Assembly (NCBI GenBank): GCA_009921765.1
Contig: RFXC01000025.1
Coordinates: 1-28,290 of the forward strand
Length of the DNA: 28,290 nt
Direction: 5' to 3'
Source: Betaproteobacteria bacterium
GTDB lineage: Bacteria; Pseudomonadota; Gammaproteobacteria; Burkholderiales; Burkholderiaceae
A program made the translations under genes and the position numbers. The notes beneath the pieces were generated by a model that did not search any database, was not told where the DNA came from, and worked only from the letters and a program-made list of their open reading frames with translations. Positions 7,506 through 15,928 of this stretch are shown in pieces; the first letter of the stretch is position 1, and the number at the start of each line of letters is the position of its first letter.

Positions 7506-8498
7506 ATGACCTTTTCCCGGACCCGTCTGCCCCGTCTGCTAGGCCCGCTTGGTGTGGTGCTGGCCAGCATGTTGCTGAGCGCGGCCCCTCAGGCGCAGGA
7601 AGCATTTCCGTCCAGACCGGTTCGAATGGTCGTGCCCTATCCGCCTGGCGGGATCGGCGACTTCGTGGCCCGACTGATCGCACCCCGGTGGAGCGAGGCG
7701 CTCAAGCAGCAGATCGTGGTTGAGAACCGGCCGGGCGCGGGAAGCAACATCGGCATTGATCATGTTGCCAAGGCTGCGCCAGATGGCTACACCGTACTGC
7801 TGTTTGACAGCGCGCTGGTGGTCAATGCCTCGCTCTATGCGCGATTGAGTTATGACGCGCGCCGTGACCTCGCTCCGATCATGGTCGTGGGTCGTACCCC
7901 GCTCGTCTTGGCGGTTCATCCCACGCTGCCCGCGGCCAATGTGACCGAATTGATTGCGCTCGCTCGCGCCCGCCCCGGTGGGCTGACCTATGCCTCGGCA
8001 GGCAGCGGCACGTTGGTGCATCTGGCCGCTGAGATGCTGAAGACTGCCGCAAATATCGATCTCGTCCATGTGCCCTACAAGGGCGCAGGGCAGGCGATTC
8101 TGGATGTGATCGGTGGGCAGGTACCGATGATGTTTGCGGTTCCTGGCACGGCGCGGGCGCATATCGCCTCGGGCAAACTCCGGCCGCTTGCGCTCACTGG
8201 TGAAAAGCGGTTCGATGGCTTGCCTTCGGTTCCCACGTTTGCGGAGGCGGGGATGCGCGGCATGGACGCAAGCCTGATCGTGGGATTGATGGTGCCCGCG
8301 CAAACGCCGGCTGCGGTGCTTGCCACACTTCACGACACGCTTGCGAGCGTGACGTCACAGCCCGAGATCATCGGCAAGCTCGGGGAATCGGGGATGGACA
8401 TGGTGAGGTCGGCCCCTCAGGCTTCGCAGGCGATTCTGGCCAACGAATTCGCGCTCTGGGAGCGCGTGGTGCGAAGCTCCGGCGCAAAAGTGGAGTGA
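7506..8498 (+). CDS. Bug/TctC family receptor (receptor 4)
   Basis: This is a 330-residue periplasmic Bug-family receptor. It has a Sec signal peptide ending near APQAQ (about residue 31), followed by FPSRPVRMVVPYPPGGIGDF, ENRPGAGSNIGID, PDGYTVLLFD and the canonical ligand-loop HVPYKGAGQAI. The ATG at 7506 has AAGGAG seven bases upstream. It is divergent from receptor 3 across a 186-base spacer. I saw no convincing paired -35/-10 boxes in that spacer; a GAAAC...GTTTC inverted repeat lies within it. Downstream it converges on the tautomerase gene with a GC-rich hairpin between. As with the other receptors here, no permease partner is encoded in the window. Confidence 0.93.
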   Translation: MTFSRTRLPRLLGPLGVVLASMLLSAAPQAQEAFPSRPVRMVVPYPPGGIGDFVARLIAPRWSEALKQQIVVENRPGAGSNIGIDHVAKAAPDGYTVLLFDSALVVNASLYARLSYDARRDLAPIMVVGRTPLVLAVHPTLPAANVTELIALARARPGGLTYASAGSGTLVHLAAEMLKTAANIDLVHVPYKGAGQAILDVIGGQVPMMFAVPGTARAHIASGKLRPLALTGEKRFDGLPSVPTFAEAGMRGMDASLIVGLMVPAQTPAAVLATLHDTLASVTSQPEIIGKLGESGMDMVRSAPQASQAILANEFALWERVVRSSGAKVE

Positions 8499-8538
8499 TT
8501 CGAGTTTTTCGACGGTCAAACCGAGCCGGCGCGCCCCC

Positions 8539-8561
8539 GCGCCCTGTCATGCGCAGGGCGC
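8539..8561. terminator. GC-rich stem-loop between convergent genes, possible bidirectional terminator
   Basis: GCGCCCTG at 8539-8546 and CAGGGCGC at 8554-8561 form a perfect eight-base stem with a seven-base loop between the stops of receptor 4 and the tautomerase. No T-tract follows on either strand, so intrinsic termination is uncertain. The position between two converging genes supports a role in ending or stabilising transcripts. Confidence 0.45.
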
Positions 8562-8572
8562 TCGCCGTCGGT

Positions 8573-8767
8573 TCACGGCGCGTCGCGATCGGAGAACAGC
8601 ACCCCGCCCTTGGCCTTCGAAGTCTTGGGTGTCTCCATGATCTGAATCATCACGGTTGAGGGGTCCACCTGAAAATTGCGGACCACCGATTCGGTGATCT
8701 CACGGATCAGCGCGCGTTTCTGATCCATCGATCGGCCTTCAATGGCGTAGATGTAAATCTCGGGCAT
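8573..8767 (-). CDS. 4-oxalocrotonate tautomerase family protein
   Basis: The 64-residue protein has the length and motif order of the 4-oxalocrotonate tautomerase family: the catalytic Pro directly after the initiator Met, PEIYIYAIEGRS, a helix QKRALIREITESVV, and the strand TVMIQIME. These small enzymes act as hexamers, using the N-terminal Pro as general base to tautomerise enol and keto forms of unsaturated oxoacids in aromatic meta-cleavage or related pathways. The ATG at 8767 lacks a strong ribosome site. The upstream neighbour is the membrane synthase-like gene on the same strand, 72 bases away, so co-transcription is possible. There is no meta-cleavage dioxygenase or hydrolase in the window, so its partner pathway is not visible. 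Confidence 0.85.
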   Translation of the reverse strand: MPEIYIYAIEGRSMDQKRALIREITESVVRNFQVDPSTVMIQIMETPKTSKAKGGVLFSDRDAP

Positions 8768-8839
8768 GGGTTGATGTCCGGGTGGTGAAGGAATCGGATT
8801 GGGTGGTAGGTATGCGGGTCGACAGGCGAGTTTCGCGCT

Positions 8840-11035
8840 TCATCGCCATTCGAGGGGCGTGATGCTGCTGAAGTTGTCCGTCCAAAGCCCCACGCCGGGA
8901 ATGTCGTTCTGGGCCGTTCCAATGATGCGGCCCTGGGCGTCACGAATCGGGCGATCGACCGAGGGGTGCGTTCGCAGAAACTCGGCATCGCGGGTCAGGA
9001 TCATGTAGTGGTTCTCACGGATGAAGCGCCGAGGGTCGCTCTCCTGAAAGCGGCTGCGCACCTCAAGACCCAGTGCCTCGGCCTGCCGCTTCACCACCGG
9101 ATACAGGTTGAGGTAAGCGTTGGTGATATTCACCACGAGAAAGCCATCGGGTTTCAGATGGGCAGCATAGGCGCTGAAGGCCTCGCGGGTGAGAAGGTGT
9201 ACCGGTACCGATCCGCCGCTGAAGGCTGCGAGCAGAATCATGTCGTAGCGCTGGTTTTCGGGGAGTTGCGCAAAGGTGAGGCGGGCGTCGCCAATCAGCA
9301 CCTGGAGCTTTTGCGCACGTGAGTCGCCCAGGAACGTGAACCAGCTGCGCGCAATCCGTTCGGCCTCCGGATTGATCTCGAAAAAATCATAGCGGTCGCT
9401 GGGTCGCGCGTAGAGCGCGACCGTGCCTGCGCCCAGCCCCGTGATGGCGACATCGACCTTGTTCTGTCTCGCGTTGAGATATTGCAGCGCCTGACCGATA
9501 CCGCTGTCGAGGTTGTAGTAGCTCACAGGCTTTTGCATGAGTTCGGGCGAGAGCGGCTGGATGCCATGGGTGACCTGCCCGCTATAGAACACGCGGTGGT
9601 CACGTGCAGGATCGGCTGGAAAGCGGCGCTCGACCACCGCCACGACCCCGTAAAAATTCCTTGATTGATCGAGCGTGGCTTCGACCGCGCCGGGCACCGT
9701 GGTGGCGCGTCCGCGGATGGGGCTGTCCCACCAGAAGGCAAGGCTCGCGCAGACCGCCACCGCGACCCAACGCACGGGTTGCAGAGGTGCCTGGCCCGGT
9801 TGCGCGGTGTCGTGCGCCGCCTGGCGGCGCGCGCGCCATTGTCGATCGATGACCAGTACCGAGAGCGCCGCCGCCGCAGCAAGTCCGATCGGCCACTCGT
9901 GGAAATCATTGAACGCATGGGTGGCCACCAGCGCGACGAACAGCCCACCGCAGGCACCGCCAAACGACATCCATAGGTAGTAGCCGGTCAAGCGCGCGGG
10001 GTCGGCCGGGCGGCGGCGATAAAGCTCGCCGTGGCAGAGCAGGCACACCAGAAACAGCATCAGAGAGAACAGATAGCGCAGTTCGGTGGCGCCATATCCC
10101 CAGCGCACGCCGAACCATTCGGGGATGGCGTGCCGGCCAGCAACGAAGAGCACCGCCAGCAGTGTGAGCGTGGCCACCAGACCCGGGCGATACCAGCGCG
10201 AGTGGTCGAAGCTCACGATGAAGGAGAGCAGGTAGATGGATAGGGTCAGAATCCACAGACGGGGCTCGGGCGCGATGTTGTGGCTCGCCTGGTCGGTGGT
10301 GGCGATGAACAGCATCGAGGCAAGCGCAGGCAGCAGCACCCAGGCGGCGATGTCGCGCCATTGTCTGGAAGGTTTGACCGGTGTGGTACGTGTCGTGGTG
10401 GTTGGGGCTTGCTCAGGCGCAGCGGCAACCGGCTGGGCCTCTGCAGCGCGCGCCTGGGTCCAGGCCACGACCGCGCAGGCCACCGCGAACACCCAGAATC
10501 CCCAGGTCCAGCCGCGACCGATCACGGGCAGTTCGAACCACGGCTCGAACAGGTAAGGAAATGACAGGAGCGCCAGCAGCGAGCCAAGATTGGACAACGC
10601 AAAAAGTCGGTAAACCGATCCTGCGACGCCTGCGCGCGCAAACCAGTGCTGAAGGAGGGGCCCGGTGCTCGCGAGGCAGAAGTAGGGGAGCCCCACGCAC
10701 AGGGTAAGGATCCAGAGAATCTGCGGTACCGGCGATTGGGCACCCTGCGGGCGCAATGCGGGATCGGGGATGACCGCCTGGGCAAGCAGCGCGGCCGTCG
10801 CAAGCAGCACGATATGGATGATGGCCTGATAGCGAACCGACTTGAGCGAGGCAAGTCCGTGTGCATACAGGTAGCCGCCAAAGAGCGCGCACTGGAAAAA
10901 CAGCATGGCGGCTGTCCAGACCGCTGGCCCCCCGCCGAACCACGGCAGGATGGCCTTGCTCACCATCGGTTGAACCTGGAACAGCAGAAATGCGCTCACG
11001 AAGATGGTGAGCGCGAAGAGCGCGATGCGCAGCAT
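8840..11035 (-). CDS. Polytopic membrane protein with C-terminal spermidine synthase-like domain
   Basis: The 731-residue protein starts at ATG 11035 (AAGG upstream); an extension to 11182 would overlap the Bug gene upstream and lacks membrane character. The N-terminal half has many hydrophobic helices (for example IALFALTIFVSAFLLF and the segments after VAAAPEQAP), as in the fused MFS/spermidine-synthase family. The C-terminal part is a Rossmann methyltransferase-like domain: GLGAGTVAL from residue 533 is the S-adenosyl binding loop, FFEINPEAERIA follows, and IGDARLTFA is the second acidic motif. The next motif reads LLAAFSGGSVPVHLLT, with Ala at residue 603 where family members usually have the catalytic Asp of the DAFS motif. 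True aminopropyl transfer is therefore doubtful. Function in this family is generally unknown. Confidence 0.87.
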   Translation of the reverse strand: MLRIALFALTIFVSAFLLFQVQPMVSKAILPWFGGGPAVWTAAMLFFQCALFGGYLYAHGLASLKSVRYQAIIHIVLLATAALLAQAVIPDPALRPQGAQSPVPQILWILTLCVGLPYFCLASTGPLLQHWFARAGVAGSVYRLFALSNLGSLLALLSFPYLFEPWFELPVIGRGWTWGFWVFAVACAVVAWTQARAAEAQPVAAAPEQAPTTTTRTTPVKPSRQWRDIAAWVLLPALASMLFIATTDQASHNIAPEPRLWILTLSIYLLSFIVSFDHSRWYRPGLVATLTLLAVLFVAGRHAIPEWFGVRWGYGATELRYLFSLMLFLVCLLCHGELYRRRPADPARLTGYYLWMSFGGACGGLFVALVATHAFNDFHEWPIGLAAAAALSVLVIDRQWRARRQAAHDTAQPGQAPLQPVRWVAVAVCASLAFWWDSPIRGRATTVPGAVEATLDQSRNFYGVVAVVERRFPADPARDHRVFYSGQVTHGIQPLSPELMQKPVSYYNLDSGIGQALQYLNARQNKVDVAITGLGAGTVALYARPSDRYDFFEINPEAERIARSWFTFLGDSRAQKLQVLIGDARLTFAQLPENQRYDMILLAAFSGGSVPVHLLTREAFSAYAAHLKPDGFLVVNITNAYLNLYPVVKRQAEALGLEVRSRFQESDPRRFIRENHYMILTRDAEFLRTHPSVDRPIRDAQGRIIGTAQNDIPGVGLWTDNFSSITPLEWR

Positions 11036-11063
11036 GTCCGAAACCTTGATGAAACGTCGCCGA

Positions 11064-12038
11064 CTATTCGGCCTTGATGCCGGCGCGACGAACCAGATCC
11101 TGGTATTTGCGAACCTCGGCTGCCTTGAAGGCGGCGAACTGATCGGGACTGATCGAGGACGCGGTGCGCGAGGTGTCGGCAAACAGTTTGGTCATGGCTG
11201 GCGTTGCGAGGGCTTTCTGGACGGCCCCATGAATCTGGTCAATCACCGCGCGGGGTGTACCGGTCGGCGTATCGAGTCCGGTCCAGACGGTGAACTGAAA
11301 TCCGGGCAGGGTTTCTGCAATGGTCGGCAGGTCGGGGAAAGCCGGCAGGCGCGAGATGGAGGTGACCGCCAGCGCGCGAACCTTGCCGGCCCGGATCTGA
11401 CCCACAGCAGAGGTATCGGCAAACAGATGATCGACATGTCCGCCCAGGAGCGCGGTCAGTGCGGGAGATGTGCCCGCGAACGGGACATGGGTGGCCTGAG
11501 TGGCCGTCATCTGGTTCAGAAATTCGCCCGCCAGATGCGGAAGGCCCGCGATACCCGAGGACGAGTAGTTCATCGATGCACTCGACTCTTTCAGGCGTGC
11601 GATCAGATCGGCGAGCGTTTGAATGCCCCGGTCTGGGCGCACGACCAGAAACAGCGGGCTCTCGGATACCACTGCAATGGACTGCAGGTCGTTGACGATG
11701 TCATAGGGCAGGTTCCTGAAGAGCGCCGGTGCGATGGCGTGCTGGCTGGTGGACAGCAGCAGGGTGTAGCCATCGGCAGGCGCGCGGGCCACGAAGCCCG
11801 CTGCGATCGTGGTGCCTGCTCCGGGCTTGCTTTCGACCAGCACAGGCTGGCGCCAGATTTCGAAAAGCTCGCGGGCAAGTGCGCGGGCCACCACATCAGC
11901 GCCGCCGCCCGGTGGGTAGGGATTGATGAGGGTGACGGCGCGACTGGGGAAGGTTTGCGCGTTCGCGGTTGCAAAGGGGATGAGCGGGGCGAGCAGGGCG
12001 AACAGGGCGCAGATGGCGAAGCGGATTCGATGGATCAT
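11064..12038 (-). CDS. Bug/TctC family receptor (receptor 5)
   Basis: The 324-residue Bug-family receptor starts at ATG 12038, with AAGGAA about five bases upstream, and has a Sec signal peptide (MIHRIRFAICALFALLAPLI) ending near ANAQ. The mature part shows SRAVTLINPYPPGGGADVVA, ESKPGAGTTIAAG and ADGYTLLLS. The ligand-loop motif is HVPFAGTSPAL, which keeps the HVP but loses the usual Tyr-Lys. It lies 28 bases upstream of the membrane synthase-like gene on the same strand and is divergent from receptor 6. A plus-strand open frame of 370 codons covers the same bases but is a GC-driven shadow. Substrate unknown; no TctA/TctB partner. Confidence 0.92.
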   Translation of the reverse strand: MIHRIRFAICALFALLAPLIPFATANAQTFPSRAVTLINPYPPGGGADVVARALARELFEIWRQPVLVESKPGAGTTIAAGFVARAPADGYTLLLSTSQHAIAPALFRNLPYDIVNDLQSIAVVSESPLFLVVRPDRGIQTLADLIARLKESSASMNYSSSGIAGLPHLAGEFLNQMTATQATHVPFAGTSPALTALLGGHVDHLFADTSAVGQIRAGKVRALAVTSISRLPAFPDLPTIAETLPGFQFTVWTGLDTPTGTPRAVIDQIHGAVQKALATPAMTKLFADTSRTASSISPDQFAAFKAAEVRKYQDLVRRAGIKAE

Positions 12039-12150
12039 GGCGGTTCCTTCTGCATGGTCCGGTGGCAGCCGTTGGTGGGCGCTGAGTATCACCGCCCGGG
12101 GGTGGTTGCACGGTGAATTGCTTGAAGAAGCGAAACGATACGTCCCGCGA

Positions 12151-12167
12151 TGACCGACGGGCGGTCA
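12151..12167. promoter_or_regulatory. Inverted repeat in receptor 5/6 divergent spacer, putative operator
   Basis: TGACCG at 12151-12156 and CGGTCA at 12162-12167 form a perfect six-base inverted repeat with a five-base spacer. It lies 37 bases upstream of the candidate -35 box of receptor 6, within a 245-base divergent spacer. Binding by a regulator is inferred only. Confidence 0.35.
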
Positions 12168-12203
12168 CTGCCTGCAGCCTGAACCGGCGGCCGCAGTCGA
12201 TTG

Positions 12204-12232
12204 CAGACAGCAAATCTCAGTCGCGCTATAGT
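12204..12232 (+). promoter_or_regulatory. Candidate sigma-70 promoter for receptor 6
   Basis: CAGACA at 12204-12209 and TATAGT at 12227-12232 are separated by exactly 17 bases. The -10 box matches five of six consensus positions and the -35 four of six. The receptor 6 ATG follows about 50 bases downstream. Confidence 0.5.
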
Positions 12233-12283
12233 CCTTCGCACCCTTGAACGCTCGGCGCTTCGACCGAACATCTGGAGACGACA

Positions 12284-13261
12284 ATGCGCAGTCGGATTCT
12301 GTCGCGATGGATTTTCACGGTAGTGGTTCCGTTGTCATTGGCGCTGCCATCGGTCGGTGCTGCGCAGTCGGCGGCAGCCCCCACGCTGCCGATCGTGGTG
12401 CCGTCCGGGCCTGGGAGTGCGCCCGATATCGTTGCGCGGCTGCTGGGCGATGAACTGCGTGCCAGGCTGGGCGCGGCAGTGGTCATCGAGAACCGTGGCG
12501 GTGGTGGCGGTATCGTGGCGGTAAATGCCGCGCGCTCACACGCATCGGCGGACGCGTTGCTGCTCGCGCAGGCGGCCGTTGTCACGACCACGCCCGTCAC
12601 CTACAAGGCGGCCAACTATGATCTGGCTCGCGACATGGCCCCCGTCGCGGTGGTTGCGGAAACGCCGATGTTTTTTGTGGCGCATCCCGGAAAAGGGCCG
12701 AAGTCGCTCGCCGATGCGCTCGCAGCCGCGCGGGCGCAGCCCGACAGCATCCTGCTCTCCAGTCCGGCGCGTGGTTCGATTCCGCATCTGGCGGCGGAAC
12801 TTCTCATGATTGCAAGTGGCGTCCGGTTCCACATGGTGCCAATGGGCTCGAGCGCGCAGGCCATTCAGGCGATTGTCAGTGGAGACTCGCAGGTCTCGGT
12901 TGACGGCATTTCACCGCTGTTGCCGCTGGTCCGATCAGGGCGGCTCACTGCACTGGGCGTTGCGGCTTCGCGTGTGCTTCCCGGGTTTGAAGGATTACCT
13001 CTCGTGCGCGACACGGTGCCCGGGTTCGAAGCCACTGGCTGGTTCATGCTGTTCGCAAAGCGGGGCACCTCGGCTGAACGGGTTCAGGCGCTGAACGCGG
13101 CCGTCAATTCGGCGCTTGCCTCGGAGGACATGCAGAAAAAATTGCAGACCTCCGCCGCCTACCCGGTGGGTGGGTCGGTTGATGAGGCGACCGCCTTTCT
13201 GAACCGGGAAAAGGCCCGCTGGGCCGAAGCGGTTCAGCGCGCTGGCATCCAGCCTGAATAA
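12284..13261 (+). CDS. Divergent Bug/TctC-like receptor (receptor 6)
   Basis: The 325-residue secreted receptor has a signal peptide ending near GAAQ and the overall Bug layout, but its signature regions have drifted. The first loop is VVPSGPGSAPDIVARLLG and the second ENRGGGGGIVAVNAA. The PDGYT segment is replaced by SADALLLAQ, and the ligand-loop motif is MVPMGSSAQAI instead of HVPYKG. The ATG at 12284 has GGAGA six bases upstream and a good promoter 50 bases before. It precedes an ACMSD-like amidohydrolase by 28 bases on the same strand, so receptor and hydrolase probably form one unit. The ligand is likely different in chemistry from that of receptors 1, 2 and 4. Family membership is secure by length and C-terminal half; specificity is not. 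Confidence 0.88.
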   Translation: MRSRILSRWIFTVVVPLSLALPSVGAAQSAAAPTLPIVVPSGPGSAPDIVARLLGDELRARLGAAVVIENRGGGGGIVAVNAARSHASADALLLAQAAVVTTTPVTYKAANYDLARDMAPVAVVAETPMFFVAHPGKGPKSLADALAAARAQPDSILLSSPARGSIPHLAAELLMIASGVRFHMVPMGSSAQAIQAIVSGDSQVSVDGISPLLPLVRSGRLTALGVAASRVLPGFEGLPLVRDTVPGFEATGWFMLFAKRGTSAERVQALNAAVNSALASEDMQKKLQTSAAYPVGGSVDEATAFLNREKARWAEAVQRAGIQPE

Positions 13262-13289
13262 TTGAATCGACGCCCAAGGATCTCGCATC

Positions 13290-14216
13290 ATGCAATCCGG
13301 CAACAGAATCGATACGCATCTGCATGTGGTGCCGCCCGACTACGCGCAATGGCTACGCTCCCAGGGTATCGATGCTGGCGGGCGCGAGATCCCCGATTGG
13401 ACCCGCGAGGGAGCCTTCTCGATGATGGAGCGGCTGGGCATTGCGGCGGGCGTTTTGTCGGTGTCAACGCCAGGTGTTCATCTGGGCGATTCAGCCAAAG
13501 CGCGAGCCATGGCACGTTCGGTCAATGAGTTCGCCGCTGCCCAGGTTGCGGCTGCTCCAAAGCGGTTCGGCTTTTTCGCGACGCTGACGCTGCCCGATAT
13601 TGATGGCGCGCTCGCGGAGCTCGCGCATGCCTTCGATGTACTGCACGCCGATGGTGTCGTGCTGCTTGCGAATGTGAACGGGGTTTACCTGGGCGACCCG
13701 TCGATCGAACCGCTGTTTGAGGAGCTCGATCGTCGGCATGCTGTGGTGTTTGTTCACCCTTCACAGCTGCCCGCTCCGCCTGTACCCGGCATCCCCCCGT
13801 TCGCCGCCGACTTTTTGCTCGACACCACACGCGCTGCCATCAATATCGCCCGGTCGGGATGGCTTGAGCGGTTCCCGAATGTCCGCATCATTCTGTCGCA
13901 TGCGGGGGGCTTCGTACCCTTTGCGGCCGAGCGGATTGCGCGAACCTGCTCAGCACACAACGACTATGCCCACGGCATTGAACGTCTGCGCCGCTTCTAC
14001 TATGACACTGCACTCAGCAGCAGCCACTACGCGCTGCCTGCGCTACTCGCATTTGCCCAACCTGATCATGTGTTCTTCGGCAGCGACTATCCCTATGCGC
14101 CTGTTGAGCGCGGTGCGCACTTTGCCGATTTGCTAGATCGCTACGCCCTGGGTCCGACCGAACGGGCGGCGATCGACCGGAACAATGCCCTCAAGCTGTT
14201 TCCCAGGCTGGCCTGA
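13290..14216 (+). CDS. Amidohydrolase family protein, ACMSD-like
   Basis: The 308-residue TIM-barrel metal enzyme resembles the ACMSD (aminocarboxymuconate semialdehyde decarboxylase) branch of amidohydrolases, which includes decarboxylases and lactone or amide hydrolases. All expected metal and catalytic residues are present: H10 and H12 in DTHLH, H156 in HPSQ, H204 in SHAGG, and D266 in FGSDYPYAP. The length is typical. The ATG at 13290 has AAGGAT about nine bases upstream. It follows receptor 6 by 28 bases, and the disrupted deacylase-type gene follows after a 170-base spacer in which I see no gene or clear terminator. Pairing with a receptor suggests that it acts on the imported compound. 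Whether it decarboxylates or hydrolyses is not decidable from sequence. Confidence 0.88.
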   Translation: MQSGNRIDTHLHVVPPDYAQWLRSQGIDAGGREIPDWTREGAFSMMERLGIAAGVLSVSTPGVHLGDSAKARAMARSVNEFAAAQVAAAPKRFGFFATLTLPDIDGALAELAHAFDVLHADGVVLLANVNGVYLGDPSIEPLFEELDRRHAVVFVHPSQLPAPPVPGIPPFAADFLLDTTRAAINIARSGWLERFPNVRIILSHAGGFVPFAAERIARTCSAHNDYAHGIERLRRFYYDTALSSSHYALPALLAFAQPDHVFFGSDYPYAPVERGAHFADLLDRYALGPTERAAIDRNNALKLFPRLA

Positions 14217-14386
14217 CCCCGCAACCGTGGGCGCCGTGCGCAGGCCTGACGCGCGTGCCCCTGAAATTGTTCAAAAACGGCACTCGATGCTGCAACGCAT
14301 CAAGACTGATCAGGCGTCGGTTCTTACACTGCCTTGCTTCACTCACCTCAGCGCACTGGCGGCCCTGACAAGCCGGGAGAGGCAAT

Positions 14387-15914
14387 ATGGCAGTCGATCT
14401 GGCAATTCGCGGTGGTCTGGTCGTTGACGGGACAGGGGCACCCGGACGCCATGTGGACATTGGCATCAAGGCGGGACGAATCGTCAGCATCGGAAAGCTG
14501 CAGGAAGGCGCCTCGCGGGTGATCGACGCAAACGGGTTGGTGGTTGCGCCCGGCTTCATCGATCCCCACACCCATTACGACGCCCAGGTCTGCTGGGATA
14601 CCTCGCGGCATCACCTGGGATTGGCAAAGCTTTCCCGAGTTCATGCGTGCAACCGCCCAGCGGGGCCCTGCCGCCAACGTCGCGTTTCTTGCGCCCCTCA
14701 CCCCGTTTCGTTACTACGTCATGGGTGAGGCTGCCATTGAGCGTGCGGCCAATGATGACGAACGGGCCAGGATCAGAGATCTGCTCAAGGAGGCGGTCGC
14801 CGCTGGCGCCTTCGGATTCTCAACGACGCAGCTGCCCAATCACATGGGGCATCGCGGGCGACCCATTGCCTGCAGGCAGGCCGATCGTGCCGAGCTGCGC
14901 GATTACGCACAGGTGCTTCGCGATGCGGGTCGCGGGTTCATTGAAGTGGCCCTGACCGAGCAGATGTCGGTGCTCTCGGACAGCAATCTTGAGATGCTCG
15001 AATTTTTGCTTCGTGAAAGCGGCCGCCCGGTTACCTGGCTCGCCTTGCTCCACCGCGATGACATTCCCCAGGCGTGTACGGCGAGCCTGGCCAAGGCAGC
15101 GCATCTGACCTCGCTCGGATCGGTGCCTCAGATCTGTGCCCGACCGCTGACGCGCGACATGGATCTGCGGACCCCGCACTCGTTCATGAGTTTCAAGTCG
15201 TGGCACCGCGCGCTCAACCTGTCGGTCGAGGAGCAAAAGCGTGTCTATGCCGACCCTGCCTTTCGTAACCAGTTTCGACAGGAATTGAAAGGGCCGGCGC
15301 AATTCACCGGCAATTGGGAACTGATGGCGATTGCAGAGGCGAAGTCGCCGCACCTGGAACATTTCACCGGCCAGACCATTGCCGCCGTTGGGCGGCAACA
15401 GGGGAAAGATGGGGTGGATGCGCTGCTTGATCTGGCCATCGAGGACAATCTTCAGACCGAGTTTGCGCTCGCGTTTCTCAATACCAATCAGGAGGGTGTG
15501 GCGAGCTTGCTCCGAACCCCTGGCACGGTCCTGGGGCTCTCCGATGGCGGCGCCCATCTGGGGGTGCTGTGCGATGCAGGGTATCCCACGTATCTGTTGG
15601 GACACTGGGTGCGCGAGCGTCGCGCGCTCTCGATCGAGCATGCGGTAATGCGCCTGACTTCCGAACCAGCCCGCCTGTTGGGACTTCGCGATCGGGGGCA
15701 GATCGCTGAAGGAATGGCGGCCGACCTGGCGATCTTCGATCCCGACACAGTCGGCTCCGACGAGCGCGCTCACAAGCGGTTTGATCTACCCGGCGGCGCG
15801 AAACGGTTCGTGATGCCTTCGCGGGGCATGCACTACACGATTGTGGCGGGCGAGTCGGTGTTTGAAAACGGGGCGGACACGGGCGCCCGCCCCGGTGTGC
15901 ATCTGCGAAGCTGA
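14387..15914 (+). pseudogene. N-acyl-D-amino-acid deacylase-type amidohydrolase, broken by internal deletion and frameshift
   Basis: The N-terminal frame starts at ATG 14387 (GAGAGG upstream) with a normal family opening: [19 protein letters not shown], then [18 protein letters not shown] with the HxH metal pair. Near 14600 the homology jumps to another frame, which continues [12 protein letters not shown] and stays open to 15914, including SDGGAHLGV and the C-terminal GQIAEGMAADLAIFDPDTV. In the family about 50 residues separate these segments and contain the HGVTT...GNCG region with the bridging metal Cys. That stretch is absent here and the frame shifts at the same spot. The pattern indicates a deletion of roughly 150 bases, not a single-base error. 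Combined coding length is about 500 residues against 560 or so expected. The first frame ends at a stop near 14728. Activity is very unlikely unless the assembly is wrong. Confidence 0.8.
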
Positions 15915-15928
15915 GCGCAGGCAGGGTT

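Noticed and set aside
11004..12116. Long plus-strand open frame of 370 codons opposite receptor 5
   Set aside because: It covers a clear Bug gene on the other strand, is rich in Gly and Arg, has no family motif, and reflects GC-rich codon bias.
14217..14386. Possible terminator or gene between the amidohydrolase and the broken deacylase
   Set aside because: No hairpin with T-tract and no coding pattern found.
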